A stretch of DNA of 10,698 bases, from assembly GCA_030425785.1 (NCBI GenBank), contig JAUHYJ010000067.1, forward strand, positions 1 through 10,698. The letters run 5' to 3'. Positions 1 through 6,144 of the stretch are shown piece after piece. The notes beneath the pieces were generated by a model that was given only the letters and a program-made list of their open reading frames with translations, was not told the origin of the DNA and did not search any database. The stretch is from Acidimicrobiia bacterium. GTDB taxonomy: Bacteria; Actinomycetota; Acidimicrobiia; Acidimicrobiales; Ilumatobacteraceae. Every line of letters starts with the position of its first letter. Position 1 is the first letter of the stretch. The translations under genes and the position numbers were made by a program.

Positions 1-365
1 GCGCGCGGCGTGAACCCGCGGTTGACCAGCGAGCGCAGCCGGTAGTGCTGCGGCTCGTCGGTCATGTTGAGCATCGTCCCGGCCGATCGCTCGTCCTTCA
101 TCCCGGTGCCGCCGCGCTCGCGCAGGCCGCCGGCGCGATCGGACGAGAACGTCGCCGGATCGCGGAGCACCGCCATCACGTCGGCGTGGCGCGACACCAC
201 CCAGAAGCCTTCGCCGTCGGGCGTCCTCGCGGTGGGCTCGTGCCAGTGGACCGGATCGTGGCGTCGCAGCCAGGCGAAGTGATCGTGCGGGAACCCGTCG
301 CGGAAGCTCTCGCCGGTGGAGAGATCCACGGCGTGGTCGCCGGTCGGGCCGATGGGCTCGCTCAC
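1..365 (-). CDS. Cytochrome P450, N-terminal part (CYP125/124-like), cut by window edge
   Basis: Reading the minus strand from a GTG at 365 gives 121 codons of a bacterial cytochrome P450 N-terminus that continues beyond base 1. Visible landmarks are the segment FPHDHFAWLRRHDPVHWH (residues 25-42), the strand GFWVVSRHADVMAVLRDPATFSS (53-75, split: GFWVVSRHADVM then AVLRDPATFSS), and the C-helix region DEPQHYRLRSLVNRGFTPR (103-121), whose H107 and R111 match the HxxxR pair that contacts the heme propionates. The wording resembles actinobacterial CYP124/125/142 enzymes, which oxidise sterol side chains or branched lipids; the actual substrate cannot be read from this part, and the heme-Cys loop lies outside the window. 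The GTG overlaps the stop of the upstream dehydrogenase by 4 bases (GTGA), so the two are probably translationally coupled. Family call is firm, subfamily tentative. Confidence 0.9.
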   Translation of the reverse strand, partial: MSEPIGPTGDHAVDLSTGESFRDGFPHDHFAWLRRHDPVHWHEPTARTPDGEGFWVVSRHADVMAVLRDPATFSSDRAGGLRERGGTGMKDERSAGTMLNMTDEPQHYRLRSLVNRGFTPR

Positions 366-1357
366 GACGCTGTGGCCCCCGGCGCGGCGTCGGGCCGCGG
401 AGGCCGGCGCAGGATGTCGAGTTCGACGTCGGCGCGCCGTTCGAGCTCGCGCAGCGTGGCGTGGAAGACGAGGTCGCCGTCGCCGGCGTCGACCGCGCCG
501 CGGTACACGTCGAGCGCCGCCCGGGTCATCGGCGCGTCGACGCCCGCTGCGGTCGCGGTCTCGACCGCCAGCCCGACGTCCTTGGCGGCGATGTCGAGGC
601 GGAAGATGACGTCGTCGAAGCGGCGGCCGAGCAGCAACGGGGCGAGCTTCGCGTACGGGCCGGCGGAACTCGCACCGATGATGCGGTGCAGGTCGTCCGG
701 CGCCATCCCCAGCGCATGGCCGAGCACGTAGGCCTCCTGGACGAGCACCCCGGCGGCGAGGAAGAGCTGGTTGTTGACGAGCTTCGCGATCGTGCCACTG
801 CCGGGCGGGCCGACGTGGATGACGTCGCCGCCGATCGCGGCCAGGACGGGCTGGACGGCGTCGAAGGCGTCGCGCCCGGCACCGACCATCACCGACAGCG
901 AGCCGTCGCGGGCCTTCGCGACGCCGCCGGAGACGGGCGCGTCGACGAAGACGGCGCCGCGTTCGGCGCACCGCGCTCCCAGCAGCCGGACGGCGTCGAC
1001 CGAGTTGGTCGACAGGTCGACGACGAAGGCGGGTACGTCCGACGCGGCGAGCACACCGTCGGGTCCGGTGACCGCGTCGACCACCTGCTCGGGGCCAGGA
1101 AGCGACAGCAGGACGATGCGTGCCCCGGCGGCGGCCTCGGCGGCGCTCGCACAGACGGTCGCGCCGGCTTCGGCCAGTGGTGCGGTGGCGGCCGCCACGG
1201 CGTCGTGGACTCGCAGCGAGAACCCGGCGGCGAGCACCTGGAGCGCCATCGGGCGGCCCATCGTGCCCGTCCCGACGAAGGCGATCGCGGTCTCGTCGTC
1301 GCCGGGCGCCGCCGTCGGAGCAGTCTCGTCGTCGATGGTCTCGTCGTCGTTGGTCAC
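362..1357 (-). CDS. 3-hydroxyisobutyrate dehydrogenase-like NAD(P)-binding oxidoreductase
   Basis: A 331-residue beta-hydroxyacid dehydrogenase (HIBADH/GarR/GlxR superfamily), cytosolic, expected to oxidise a beta-hydroxy acid or a similar hydroxyl with NAD(P)+. Residues 1-22 are an acidic, low-complexity tail not usual for the family. A Rossmann fold follows with GTGTMG (29-34), then the substrate-binding signature DAPVSGG (139-145), the catalytic-lysine motif GTIAKLVNN (188-196, K192), and the C-terminal helical domain containing IAAKDVGLA (256-264, K259). All expected catalytic positions are present. The start is GTG at 1357, chosen because a strong ribosome site (GGGGAGG; complement of GGAGG at 1366-1370) lies 8 bases upstream. 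It precedes the P450 with a 4-base overlap, so it may oxidise an alcohol made by the P450, which is inference. The true substrate is not identifiable by sequence alone. Confidence 0.9.
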   Translation of the reverse strand: MTNDDETIDDETAPTAAPGDDETAIAFVGTGTMGRPMALQVLAAGFSLRVHDAVAAATAPLAEAGATVCASAAEAAAGARIVLLSLPGPEQVVDAVTGPDGVLAASDVPAFVVDLSTNSVDAVRLLGARCAERGAVFVDAPVSGGVAKARDGSLSVMVGAGRDAFDAVQPVLAAIGGDVIHVGPPGSGTIAKLVNNQLFLAAGVLVQEAYVLGHALGMAPDDLHRIIGASSAGPYAKLAPLLLGRRFDDVIFRLDIAAKDVGLAVETATAAGVDAPMTRAALDVYRGAVDAGDGDLVFHATLRELERRADVELDILRRPPRPDAAPGATAS

Positions 1358-1387
1358 CAGCTCGTCCTCCCCGGGTCGGACTCTACC

Positions 1388-1400
1388 GAGCCGGATGATA
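1388..1400 (-). promoter_or_regulatory. Candidate promoter for the dehydrogenase-P450 pair
   Basis: On the minus strand TATCAT (1400-1395) matches five of six bases of the -10 consensus and stands out in this GC-rich DNA. It predicts a start near 1388 and a leader of about 31 bases carrying the GGGGAGG ribosome site. No convincing -35 is seen. It would give the dehydrogenase and P450 a promoter separate from that of the upstream TetR gene. Confidence 0.4.
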
Positions 1401-1420
1401 CAAAGCTAGCGATTCATATC
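1397..1420. promoter_or_regulatory. AT-rich imperfect palindrome, candidate TetR-type operator
   Basis: A 24-base block with GATA and TATC at its ends, 7 of 12 positions symmetric, and 15 of 24 bases A or T in otherwise GC-rich DNA. It overlaps the TATCAT -10 element and the stop codon of the TetR gene. Its left half, GATACAAAGC, matches 8 of 10 bases of GATACAGATC on the minus strand at 2085-2076, inside the palindrome of the TetR upstream region. Binding by the neighbouring TetR protein is inferred from position and this shared half-site. Confidence 0.35.
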
Positions 1421-2021
1421 AGGTGCCGGTCTCCGGCTCTCCGGAGTCGACCAGCCCGGGAACGACGATCCGGCGTACCCACGCGTCGCTCTCGATGGGG
1501 CTGCGGGGGCGGGCGGGTTCGGTGGTGGCGAGGCTGACGATCACCCGCAGCAGCCATTCGCCGGCGTCGATCGGCTCGACGCCCGGCGGGAGATCGCCGG
1601 GCAGGACGTCGGCGACGAGGGCGACGGTCTCGCCGAAGAGCGCCGCGAGCGGTGCCATCGCGCCTGGGATCGGCGCACCCGTCGCGCCGTGCTCCTCGGA
1701 CGCGAACAGGAGGCTGAGATCGTCCCGCCGCGCCGCCCGCACGGTGGATCGGACGAGCAGGACGAGCGCATCGCTCAACGAGGCCTGCGCCAGCAGGCGG
1801 GGCCGCAGGCGTGCCAGATAGCGCTCGGTGATCCGGACCAGCACCGCCAGCACGATCTGATCGCGGTTGCCCGCCCGGCGGTAGACGGTGATCCGCGACA
1901 CGCCGGCGGCGGCGGCGATGTCCTCCATCGTCGTGCGGCGCACGCCGGTGGTGACGAAGCAGTCCTCGGCGGCGTCGAGGATGACGTCCGCGGTCGCGAC
2001 GTCGGGCTCGGCGATGGCCAT
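1419..2021 (-). CDS. TetR-family transcriptional regulator
   Basis: A 200-residue one-component repressor-type regulator. The N-terminal DNA-binding domain is clear: helix ATADVILDAAEDCFVTTG (9-26) and the helix-turn-helix TTMEDIAAAAGVSRITVYRR (30-49), followed by AGNRDQI in place of the more usual YFPSKEEL-type turn. The C-terminal ligand-binding half (about 60-200) is divergent, as is normal, so no ligand can be named. The start is ATG 2021; the open frame continues far upstream, but that part is arginine-rich shadow coding opposite the neighbouring gene. TACGGT lies exactly 6 bases upstream of the ATG, as expected for a leaderless transcript. It is divergent from the CMD-family gene and upstream of the dehydrogenase and P450, so it probably controls these genes and itself. 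Confidence 0.88.
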   Translation of the reverse strand: MAIAEPDVATADVILDAAEDCFVTTGVRRTTMEDIAAAAGVSRITVYRRAGNRDQIVLAVLVRITERYLARLRPRLLAQASLSDALVLLVRSTVRAARRDDLSLLFASEEHGATGAPIPGAMAPLAALFGETVALVADVLPGDLPPGVEPIDAGEWLLRVIVSLATTEPARPRSPIESDAWVRRIVVPGLVDSGEPETGT

Positions 2022-2033
2022 GCCGCGACCGTA
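2022..2033 (-). promoter_or_regulatory. Leaderless-type promoter of the TetR gene
   Basis: On the minus strand the hexamer TACGGT (2033-2028) fits the actinobacterial -10 pattern TANNNT. It is followed by 6 bases and then the ATG at 2021, so transcription is predicted to begin at the start codon. There is no ribosome-binding sequence ahead of this ATG, which agrees. Confidence 0.5.
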
Positions 2034-2057
2034 CCCGAGTGGCCCGGCTTCCTCACT

Positions 2058-2072
2058 CGATGACACGCATCG
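2058..2072. promoter_or_regulatory. Perfect inverted repeat, candidate operator facing the TetR promoter
   Basis: CGATG-ACACG-CATCG: 5-base perfect arms around a 5-base spacer. It lies 37 to 51 bases upstream of the predicted TetR transcription start and directly abuts the inverted repeat at 2073-2088. Use as a TetR autoregulatory site is inference. Confidence 0.4.
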
Positions 2073-2088
2073 GGCGATCTGTATCGCC
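2073..2088. promoter_or_regulatory. Perfect inverted repeat, candidate operator over the CMD-gene -35 region
   Basis: GGCGAT-CTGT-ATCGCC: 6-base perfect arms around 4 bases, 16 bases in total, a size and form typical of TetR-family operators. It spans about -48 to -33 relative to the predicted start of the CMD-family gene, so occupancy would block that promoter. One half resembles the site at 1397-1420. Confidence 0.5.
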
Positions 2089-2108
2089 GACGGGTCGGGC
2101 GGGTTTGG

Positions 2109-2120
2109 TACGTTGGCCCG
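2109..2120 (+). promoter_or_regulatory. Leaderless-type promoter of the CMD-family gene
   Basis: TACGTT (2109-2114) fits the TANNNT -10 pattern and is followed by 6 bases and the ATG at 2121. The predicted transcription start is the A of the ATG. No Shine-Dalgarno sequence is present. The layout mirrors the TetR promoter on the other strand. Confidence 0.5.
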
Positions 2121-2513
2121 ATGCCCGACGACACCCAGACCCCGACGCCGGACGAGCGCTTCGACACGGGGCGCCGCCTCGCGGCCCGGCTCTTCGCCGG
2201 CGCGCCGAGGGCGCGCCCCTTGCCCCCGGAGATGATGCGTCACACGATGGGCCACCTGTTCGGCGACGTCTGGCAGGGCGACGAGCTGTCGCTCGAGCAA
2301 CGATCGCTGATGACCTGCACCGTCCTGGTGGCGCTGAATCGCGAAGCCGAACTGCGCCTGCACCTGCGTGGTGCCCGTAACCTCGGAATCGAGCGCGACG
2401 TGCTCGAAGCGATGATGATCCACGTCGCCCACTACGCGGGGTGGCCGGTCGGGGCCAGCGGGCTGCGCACGCTCGGCGACGTCTGGGACGAGATGGACGC
2501 CGAGGCCAGCTGA
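2121..2513 (+). CDS. Carboxymuconolactone decarboxylase (CMD/AhpD-like) family protein
   Basis: A 130-residue all-helical protein of the CMD family, close in plan to PcaC-type gamma-carboxymuconolactone decarboxylases. Seen in sequence: HTMGHLFGDVWQGDELSLEQ (41-60), the core helix RSLMTCTVLVALNREAELRL (61-80) continuing to H81, RGARNLGI (83-90) and the end helix MMIHVAHYAGWPVGASGL (98-115). Its single cysteine (C66) is not in a CxxC pair, so an AhpD-type peroxidase role is unlikely; decarboxylase or isomerase-like chemistry on a lactone or acyl substrate is more plausible. The length is normal for the family. It stands alone on the plus strand, divergent from the TetR gene with shared operator-like repeats, so it is a likely target of that regulator. 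The specific reaction is unknown. Confidence 0.82.
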   Translation: MPDDTQTPTPDERFDTGRRLAARLFAGAPRARPLPPEMMRHTMGHLFGDVWQGDELSLEQRSLMTCTVLVALNREAELRLHLRGARNLGIERDVLEAMMIHVAHYAGWPVGASGLRTLGDVWDEMDAEAS

Positions 2514-2553
2514 ACGACCGCGACCTCGTGCCGCCGCATGGCCCACGGTGCCG

Positions 2554-2590
2554 AGCTGGGTCGGCGCGAGGCATCCGAGGTCACCCAGCT
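2554..2590 (+). terminator. Hairpin after the CMD gene, possible terminator
   Basis: AGCTGGGT (2554-2561) pairs perfectly with ACCCAGCT (2583-2590), and a second short stem, TCGG with CCGA (2561-2564 and 2575-2578), can form inside. It starts 41 bases after the CMD stop codon. There is no following T run, so factor-independent termination is uncertain. Confidence 0.25.
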
Positions 2591-2651
2591 GCCCGCCGTG
2601 TCGGACGTCGAGTGGTGACCTGACAGCCGCTCGTGCTCGGCACGTGGCGAG

Positions 2652-2996
2652 TTGGTTCGGCGACGCCTGGCCGACGGGAGGGCTCCGAGCCGGTCGATGC
2701 GATCGACGTCGCATGCGACGGGCCGATCGCGCGGCTCGCCGAATTGCTCCGACCGATGGCCCCAGTCGGACCCGATCGTCGGCGCGCTCGCCGACCTGTC
2801 CATCGGTGGGCTGCGCTTCCTCAGTTCGGTCGATCTGGAGATCGCGCGCATCGTGAAGATCGATGGCTCATTGCTCGATGCGGTCGGATGTGTCGTGCGC
2901 TCCGTGCCTGACGGGCAGCACTGGACTGTGGGCAAAGAGTTCTCCACGCTCTGCCTCCGCGAGCAGCGCGGGACCTTCGTGTCGACGACGGCCTGA
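2652..2996 (+). pseudogene. PilZ-like domain protein, probably damaged in its 5' half
   Basis: The frame open from a TTG at 2652 to 2996 encodes 114 residues. The C-terminal two thirds looks like a PilZ (cyclic-di-GMP receptor) fold: the motif DLSIGG (48-53, matching D/NxSxxG), then alternating strands including IARIVKIDG (64-72), LDAVGCVVRS (75-84) and WTVGKEFSTL (91-100), ending REQRGTF. The N-terminal 40 residues are Arg/Ser-rich, lack a PilZ RxxxR motif with proper spacing, and read like a wrong frame. The frame starting at about 2687 gives a more natural peptide (VDAIDVACDGPIARLAELL) until about 2765, so a single-base frameshift near 2762-2775 could join the two. If so the gene is broken or the sequence contains an error. 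If intact, c-di-GMP binding is doubtful without the arginine motif. Confidence 0.45.
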
Positions 2997-3016
2997 CGAC
3001 GCCGGTGGCGGCCGTC
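2987..3016. terminator. Hairpin between convergent genes, possible bidirectional terminator
   Basis: GACGGCC (2987-2993) and GGCCGTC (3010-3016) form a perfect 7-base stem with a 16-base loop, spanning the stop codons of the PilZ-like frame (plus) and the membrane protein gene (minus). The placement suits a shared terminator. There is no T tract on either side. Confidence 0.3.
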
Positions 3017-3662
3017 AGCGGAGGATGTGCCAGGAACCGCGGGCGATCAGGACCACTCCGAGGGTCGCGATCAGGACGACGGCGGCGCTCCGGCCATACC
3101 GCGAGATCAACGTGCTGAGCCGGTCGAGACCTCGCTGCGCGACACCCGGCGCGATACCCGTCGCCGCCAGCGGAATCCAGGCGGGCATCGTCGCGAGCAC
3201 GATCAGGATGGCGATGAAGACGATCCGACCGACCACGTTCGTGACGTCGGCGGCGACGTCCTTGGCCGCCGGCAGCAGGACGGCGAGACTGGTGAAGTTG
3301 GTCGCCATCGAGAAGACCCCGAAGCCGAAGGCTGCTCGTGGGCCCATCGCGCTGCGGGCGGGCTTCTCGGCGGTGGCGGGGTGCCGACGGTGGATCGCCA
3401 CCGCCAGCAGCACGAGCACGGCGCCGGCGACGATGTCCATCGACGCGCTCAGGGTCGGCCGCTTGGGCAGCGAGATCGCGTGGCCCCACAACACCAGCAC
3501 GCCGAGGTAGACGGCCGTCACGACGGCGGTACCGAGTGCGTAGCGGCCCGCCGATCGGCGACCGTCGGGGCCGGCGAGCAGTACGGCTTGCTCGGTGAGC
3601 ATCATCGGGCTCAACGCGGCGGCCAGCCCGAGCGGCACGATCAACGTCAGATCGCCGAACAT
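3015..3662 (-). CDS. GAP/Sap-like (SfLAP) integral membrane protein
   Basis: A 215-residue, six-helix membrane protein. Predicted helices are about 5-26, 40-60, 72-90, 110-131, 140-166 and 188-210, with a basic loop containing HRRHPATAEKPAR after helix 3. The N-terminal pattern of a hydrophobic helix with an SP pair (LAAALSPMMLTEQAVLL) followed by GPDGRRSAGRYALG resembles the GAP/Sap family of actinobacteria, named for proteins that help surface glycolipids or sulfolipids reach the cell envelope and distantly related to LysE exporters. The transported molecule here is unknown. The start is ATG 3662, with GAGG 7 bases upstream (complement at 3670-3673); the open frame upstream has no membrane-protein character. 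A weak -10 (TATCGT, 3726-3721) lies upstream. It is convergent with the PilZ-like frame and shows normal GC-rich codon use. Confidence 0.65.
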   Translation of the reverse strand: MFGDLTLIVPLGLAAALSPMMLTEQAVLLAGPDGRRSAGRYALGTAVVTAVYLGVLVLWGHAISLPKRPTLSASMDIVAGAVLVLLAVAIHRRHPATAEKPARSAMGPRAAFGFGVFSMATNFTSLAVLLPAAKDVAADVTNVVGRIVFIAILIVLATMPAWIPLAATGIAPGVAQRGLDRLSTLISRYGRSAAVVLIATLGVVLIARGSWHILR

Positions 3663-3750
3663 CACACCGCCTCGTCGGCGCCGGCCCAACGCCGAACTCG
3701 GTACGCCACCACGGCGGAGGACGATATCCAGTCGACACGGGGGCGGCTGG

Positions 3751-4029
3751 TCATCGCGCGCCATGTCGATCGAGCCCTGCTCGGGCGGCGTCGGCGCGAT
3801 CGAACACGAACTCGCGGAAGAGCGCGTCGTCGAGCCGCAACACCGACAGGCGCTCCGAGACGTCGTCGTCGCTGCCGATCGTGCACCCACCGAGCGCCAG
3901 TTGATCGCTGCGGCACTCCGAGTGCGCCAGTTCCAACCGCTTGCCCATGTCGATTACGTTGGCGGTGACGTCGAGGTACTCGTCGCCGTCGGCGTTCCGA
4001 CGACGGCATCCCGTCCAGCCTGATCGCAT
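3751..4029 (-). pseudogene. Possible C-terminal remnant of a SnoaL/NTF2-like domain protein
   Basis: The frame from ATG 4029 to the stop at 3751 codes for 92 residues with strong GC-rich third positions, so it looks like real coding sequence. The first 11 residues (MRSGWTGCRRR) look unrelated to the rest. The remainder, NADGDEYLDVTANVIDMG then KRLELAHSECRSDQL and finally VLRLDDALFREFVFDRADAA, resembles the last strands and closing helix of the SnoaL/NTF2-like domains often found at the ends of actinobacterial cyclase- or regulator-type proteins (pattern: RLALxR...VxxxDxxGRI..VVFDxxDxxAA). No proper N-terminus, ribosome site or promoter is visible, and about half of such a domain is missing. 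I therefore read it as a truncated remnant. A small intact gene of unknown function is the alternative. Confidence 0.4.
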
Positions 4030-4135
4030 CGGTCGGGGTGGCCTACGTGCTGTGGCGAGCCACGTCGTCGCCCGTCCCGCCTGAGACTCCTCACTCGCGC
4101 CCCGCGGCCGGATCCATGCGATCGGAGCGCGCCGC

Positions 4136-5668
4136 TCAGCGTTCGTCGCTCAGCTGCTCGCGCAGCTCGCGCTTGAGCACCTTGCCGTAGTTGTTCGTGG
4201 GCAACGTCGCCACGAAGCGGTAGTCCTTCGGTCGCTTGTAGCGGGCGATGTGTTCGAGGCACAGCTGGTCGAGCTGTTCGACCGTGGGAGGTTGCTCGGC
4301 GTCGACGGCCACGACGAACGCGACCACGGCTTCTCCCCACTCCGGGTCGGGCCGCCCGACGACCGACACCGCAGCCACGTCGTCGTGGCGGAGCAGCGCC
4401 TCTTCGACCTCGCGCGGGTAGATGTTCATCCCGCCGCTGATGATCAGGTCCTTCGAGCGGTCACGCAGGGTGAGGAAGCCGTCGTCGTCGAAGCTGCCGA
4501 CGTCGCCGGTGTGGAGCCAGCCGTCGCGAATCGTGTCCGCCGTCGCCCCCGGTTGCTCCCAGTAGCCCGACATCACGACGTCGCCGCGCACGACGATCTC
4601 GCCGATCTCGCCCACCGGCACCTCGGCACCGTCCTCGTCGACCACCCGGACCTCGACGTCGGTGCGAGCGATACCGACGCTCTGCATCCGCTCACCCCAC
4701 CGCGGGTGGGCACGGTCTGCGTGGTCGGCCTTCGACAGTGCGGTGATCGTCATCGGCGTCTCGCCCTGCCCGTAGATCTGCGCGAGGCGAGGACCGAACA
4801 CGTCGAGTGCCTCGGTGAGATCGGCCAGGTACATCGGTGCGCCGCCGTAGATGATCGTCTTCAACCCCGACAGGTCGGCGTCGAGGATCGCCGGGTCCGA
4901 CGCGAGTCGCTTCACCATCGTCGGAGCGGCGAAGAACGACACGCCCGACCAGCGCCGGAGCACGTCGGCGATCTCACCGCCGTCGACGCCTCCCGACGCC
5001 GGGACGACGCTGACCGCGCCACGCGCCACGTGCGGGAGTGCGTAGAGGCCGGCGCCGTGCGAGATCGGCGCGGCGAGCAGCACGGCGTCATCGGCGGTGA
5101 TCGCGTCGATGTCGGCGAAGTAGCTGAGCGACATCATGAGCAGGTTGCGGTGCGTCAGCGTCGCACCCTTCGGTCGTCCGGTCGTGCCGCTCGTGAAGAA
5201 CAGCCATGCCGCGTCCGAGGGCCGCCGATCGGTGATCGGCATCGCGGACGCACTGGCCAGTTCGGTCCATCGTTGGTCCGGCGCGACGATGCAGGTGTCG
5301 AGCGTGTCGATGTCGTCGGCCAGCGTCGCGAGCTCGTCGTGGTCGTCGTCGACGATGACGACGCGTGCGGCGCTCTGTTCGAGGACGTAGGCGACCTCGT
5401 CGCGGTGCAACCGTGCGTTGACCGGCACGGCGACGAGGCCGGCATGCCAGATCGCGAAGAGCGCCTCGAGGTACTCCGGCCGGTTGCGCATCACGATCGC
5501 GACGCGGTCGCCCGGCCGGAGCCCGAGCTGATGACGGAATCCGCCGGCCAGCGCCGCCACCCGTGTCGCCGAGGACGACCAGTCGGCGTGCACGTCCTCG
5601 CCGACGGCGATGGCCGGCCGGTCCGGCCAACGTCGAGCGTTCCGTTCGACCCACACGGCGAGGTTCAT
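4136..5668 (-). CDS. AMP-forming acyl-CoA ligase (fatty-acid-CoA ligase family)
   Basis: A full-length 510-residue ANL-superfamily adenylating enzyme, cytosolic, that activates a carboxylic acid with ATP to an acyl-adenylate and then forms the CoA thioester. Motifs in order: phosphate loop FFTSGTTGRPKG (157-168), YGQGETPM (299-306), GWLHTGD (383-389), hinge and ribose-binding region DRSKDLIISGGMNIYPREVE (403-422), and the catalytic lysine in NNYGKVLKREL (492-502, K496). All are intact. The chain length and style fit medium/long-chain fatty acid or aromatic/alicyclic acid ligases, but the substrate pocket gives no definite specificity. It starts at ATG 5668, one base after the stop of the PPOX gene (5670), with GGAG about 10 bases upstream inside that gene, so coupled translation is likely. 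It closes a three-gene minus-strand set. Confidence 0.93.
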   Translation of the reverse strand: MNLAVWVERNARRWPDRPAIAVGEDVHADWSSSATRVAALAGGFRHQLGLRPGDRVAIVMRNRPEYLEALFAIWHAGLVAVPVNARLHRDEVAYVLEQSAARVVIVDDDHDELATLADDIDTLDTCIVAPDQRWTELASASAMPITDRRPSDAAWLFFTSGTTGRPKGATLTHRNLLMMSLSYFADIDAITADDAVLLAAPISHGAGLYALPHVARGAVSVVPASGGVDGGEIADVLRRWSGVSFFAAPTMVKRLASDPAILDADLSGLKTIIYGGAPMYLADLTEALDVFGPRLAQIYGQGETPMTITALSKADHADRAHPRWGERMQSVGIARTDVEVRVVDEDGAEVPVGEIGEIVVRGDVVMSGYWEQPGATADTIRDGWLHTGDVGSFDDDGFLTLRDRSKDLIISGGMNIYPREVEEALLRHDDVAAVSVVGRPDPEWGEAVVAFVVAVDAEQPPTVEQLDQLCLEHIARYKRPKDYRFVATLPTNNYGKVLKRELREQLSDER

Positions 5669-5669
5669 C

Positions 5670-6116
5670 TCAGGTCTCCGATCTCGTGCTCGACGGGTCG
5701 CTCGCCGCCCAGCCGGTGACGGCGACGATCTCGAACACGTGCACCGCGGCGAACGGCTTGTCGCGGTACTGGACGAACAGCTCGGCCAGCCGGTCGGCGA
5801 GCGCGTCGGTCGTGTCGTGTTGGCCGTGACCGAGCCAGCGGAGCCGGGCGCGCACCCACCACAACTTCGACCAGTCGTCTCGATCCCATCGTTCGATCGC
5901 GAGCGTCGCTCGCGGGTCGTGTTCGAGGTTGCGCTCGCGCTGCAGACGGGTCGACGACTTCGGCTTCACGAGGTCGACCGGCGACCCCACGTGGTCGCCG
6001 ACGACGGCGTACACGGTCGGACCGACGTCGATGCCGAGTTCCGGATGCTGGGTCGCCATGAACCCGTGGCTGTGGCCGCGGAGCCACTCGCTCGCGAGAT
6101 CCTGCGACAACCGCAT
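5670..6116 (-). CDS. Pyridoxamine-phosphate-oxidase-like (PPOX class) protein, probable F420/flavin-dependent
   Basis: A 148-residue split-barrel protein. It resembles the actinobacterial PPOX subgroup of probable F420-dependent enzymes (Rv0121-like): N-terminal MRLSQD helix, barrel strands GPTVYAVVGDHV (32-43), the signature KPKSSTRLQRERNL (51-64) followed by HDPRATLAIERW, and DDWSKLWWVRA (80-90). The short N-terminal strand region (12-30) is divergent from the usual LATVDPDGRPHLVPV form, so cofactor choice is uncertain. The family reduces or oxidises small molecules using a deazaflavin or FMN; no substrate can be named. The start ATG 6116 has TACAGT 7 bases upstream and no ribosome site, suggesting a leaderless transcript from within the 28-base gap after the monooxygenase gene. 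The stop is one base from the acyl-CoA ligase start, so the two probably act in one pathway. Confidence 0.75.
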   Translation of the reverse strand: MRLSQDLASEWLRGHSHGFMATQHPELGIDVGPTVYAVVGDHVGSPVDLVKPKSSTRLQRERNLEHDPRATLAIERWDRDDWSKLWWVRARLRWLGHGQHDTTDALADRLAELFVQYRDKPFAAVHVFEIVAVTGWAASDPSSTRSET

Positions 6117-6129
6117 CGGTCCGACTGTA
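6117..6129 (-). promoter_or_regulatory. Leaderless-type promoter of the PPOX-ligase pair
   Basis: On the minus strand TACAGT (6129-6124) is followed by 7 bases and the ATG at 6116. It matches the TACNNT spacing seen before three other genes here. It sits entirely inside the 28-base gap after the monooxygenase gene, so PPOX and ligase may be expressed independently of it. Confidence 0.4.
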
Positions 6130-6144
6130 CGAGTCGTGCGCGTC

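Noticed and set aside
461..1537. Long plus-strand open frame (358 codons) opposite the dehydrogenase
   Set aside because: Its product is Arg/Gly/Asp/Val-rich without any domain pattern, while the minus strand has a complete dehydrogenase. It is a GC-rich shadow frame.
2022..2714. Upstream extension of the TetR frame (to 431 codons)
   Set aside because: The extra 231 codons run antisense to the CMD gene and its flank and match no domain. The TetR N-terminus and promoter fit ATG 2021.
3595..4023. Plus-strand frame of 142 codons over the SnoaL-like remnant
   Set aside because: It reads as the mirror of the better-coding minus frame and has no family pattern.
3998..4084. Short plus-strand hydrophobic peptide (SSLIASVGVAYVLW)
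   Set aside because: It looks like part of a membrane helix but has no start signal, and the sequence on either side in frame is Arg/Ser-rich. Too short to support a gene.
4250..5719. Long plus-strand open frame (489 codons) opposite the acyl-CoA ligase
   Set aside because: No recognisable motif, and it mirrors a ligase with all five core motifs on the other strand.
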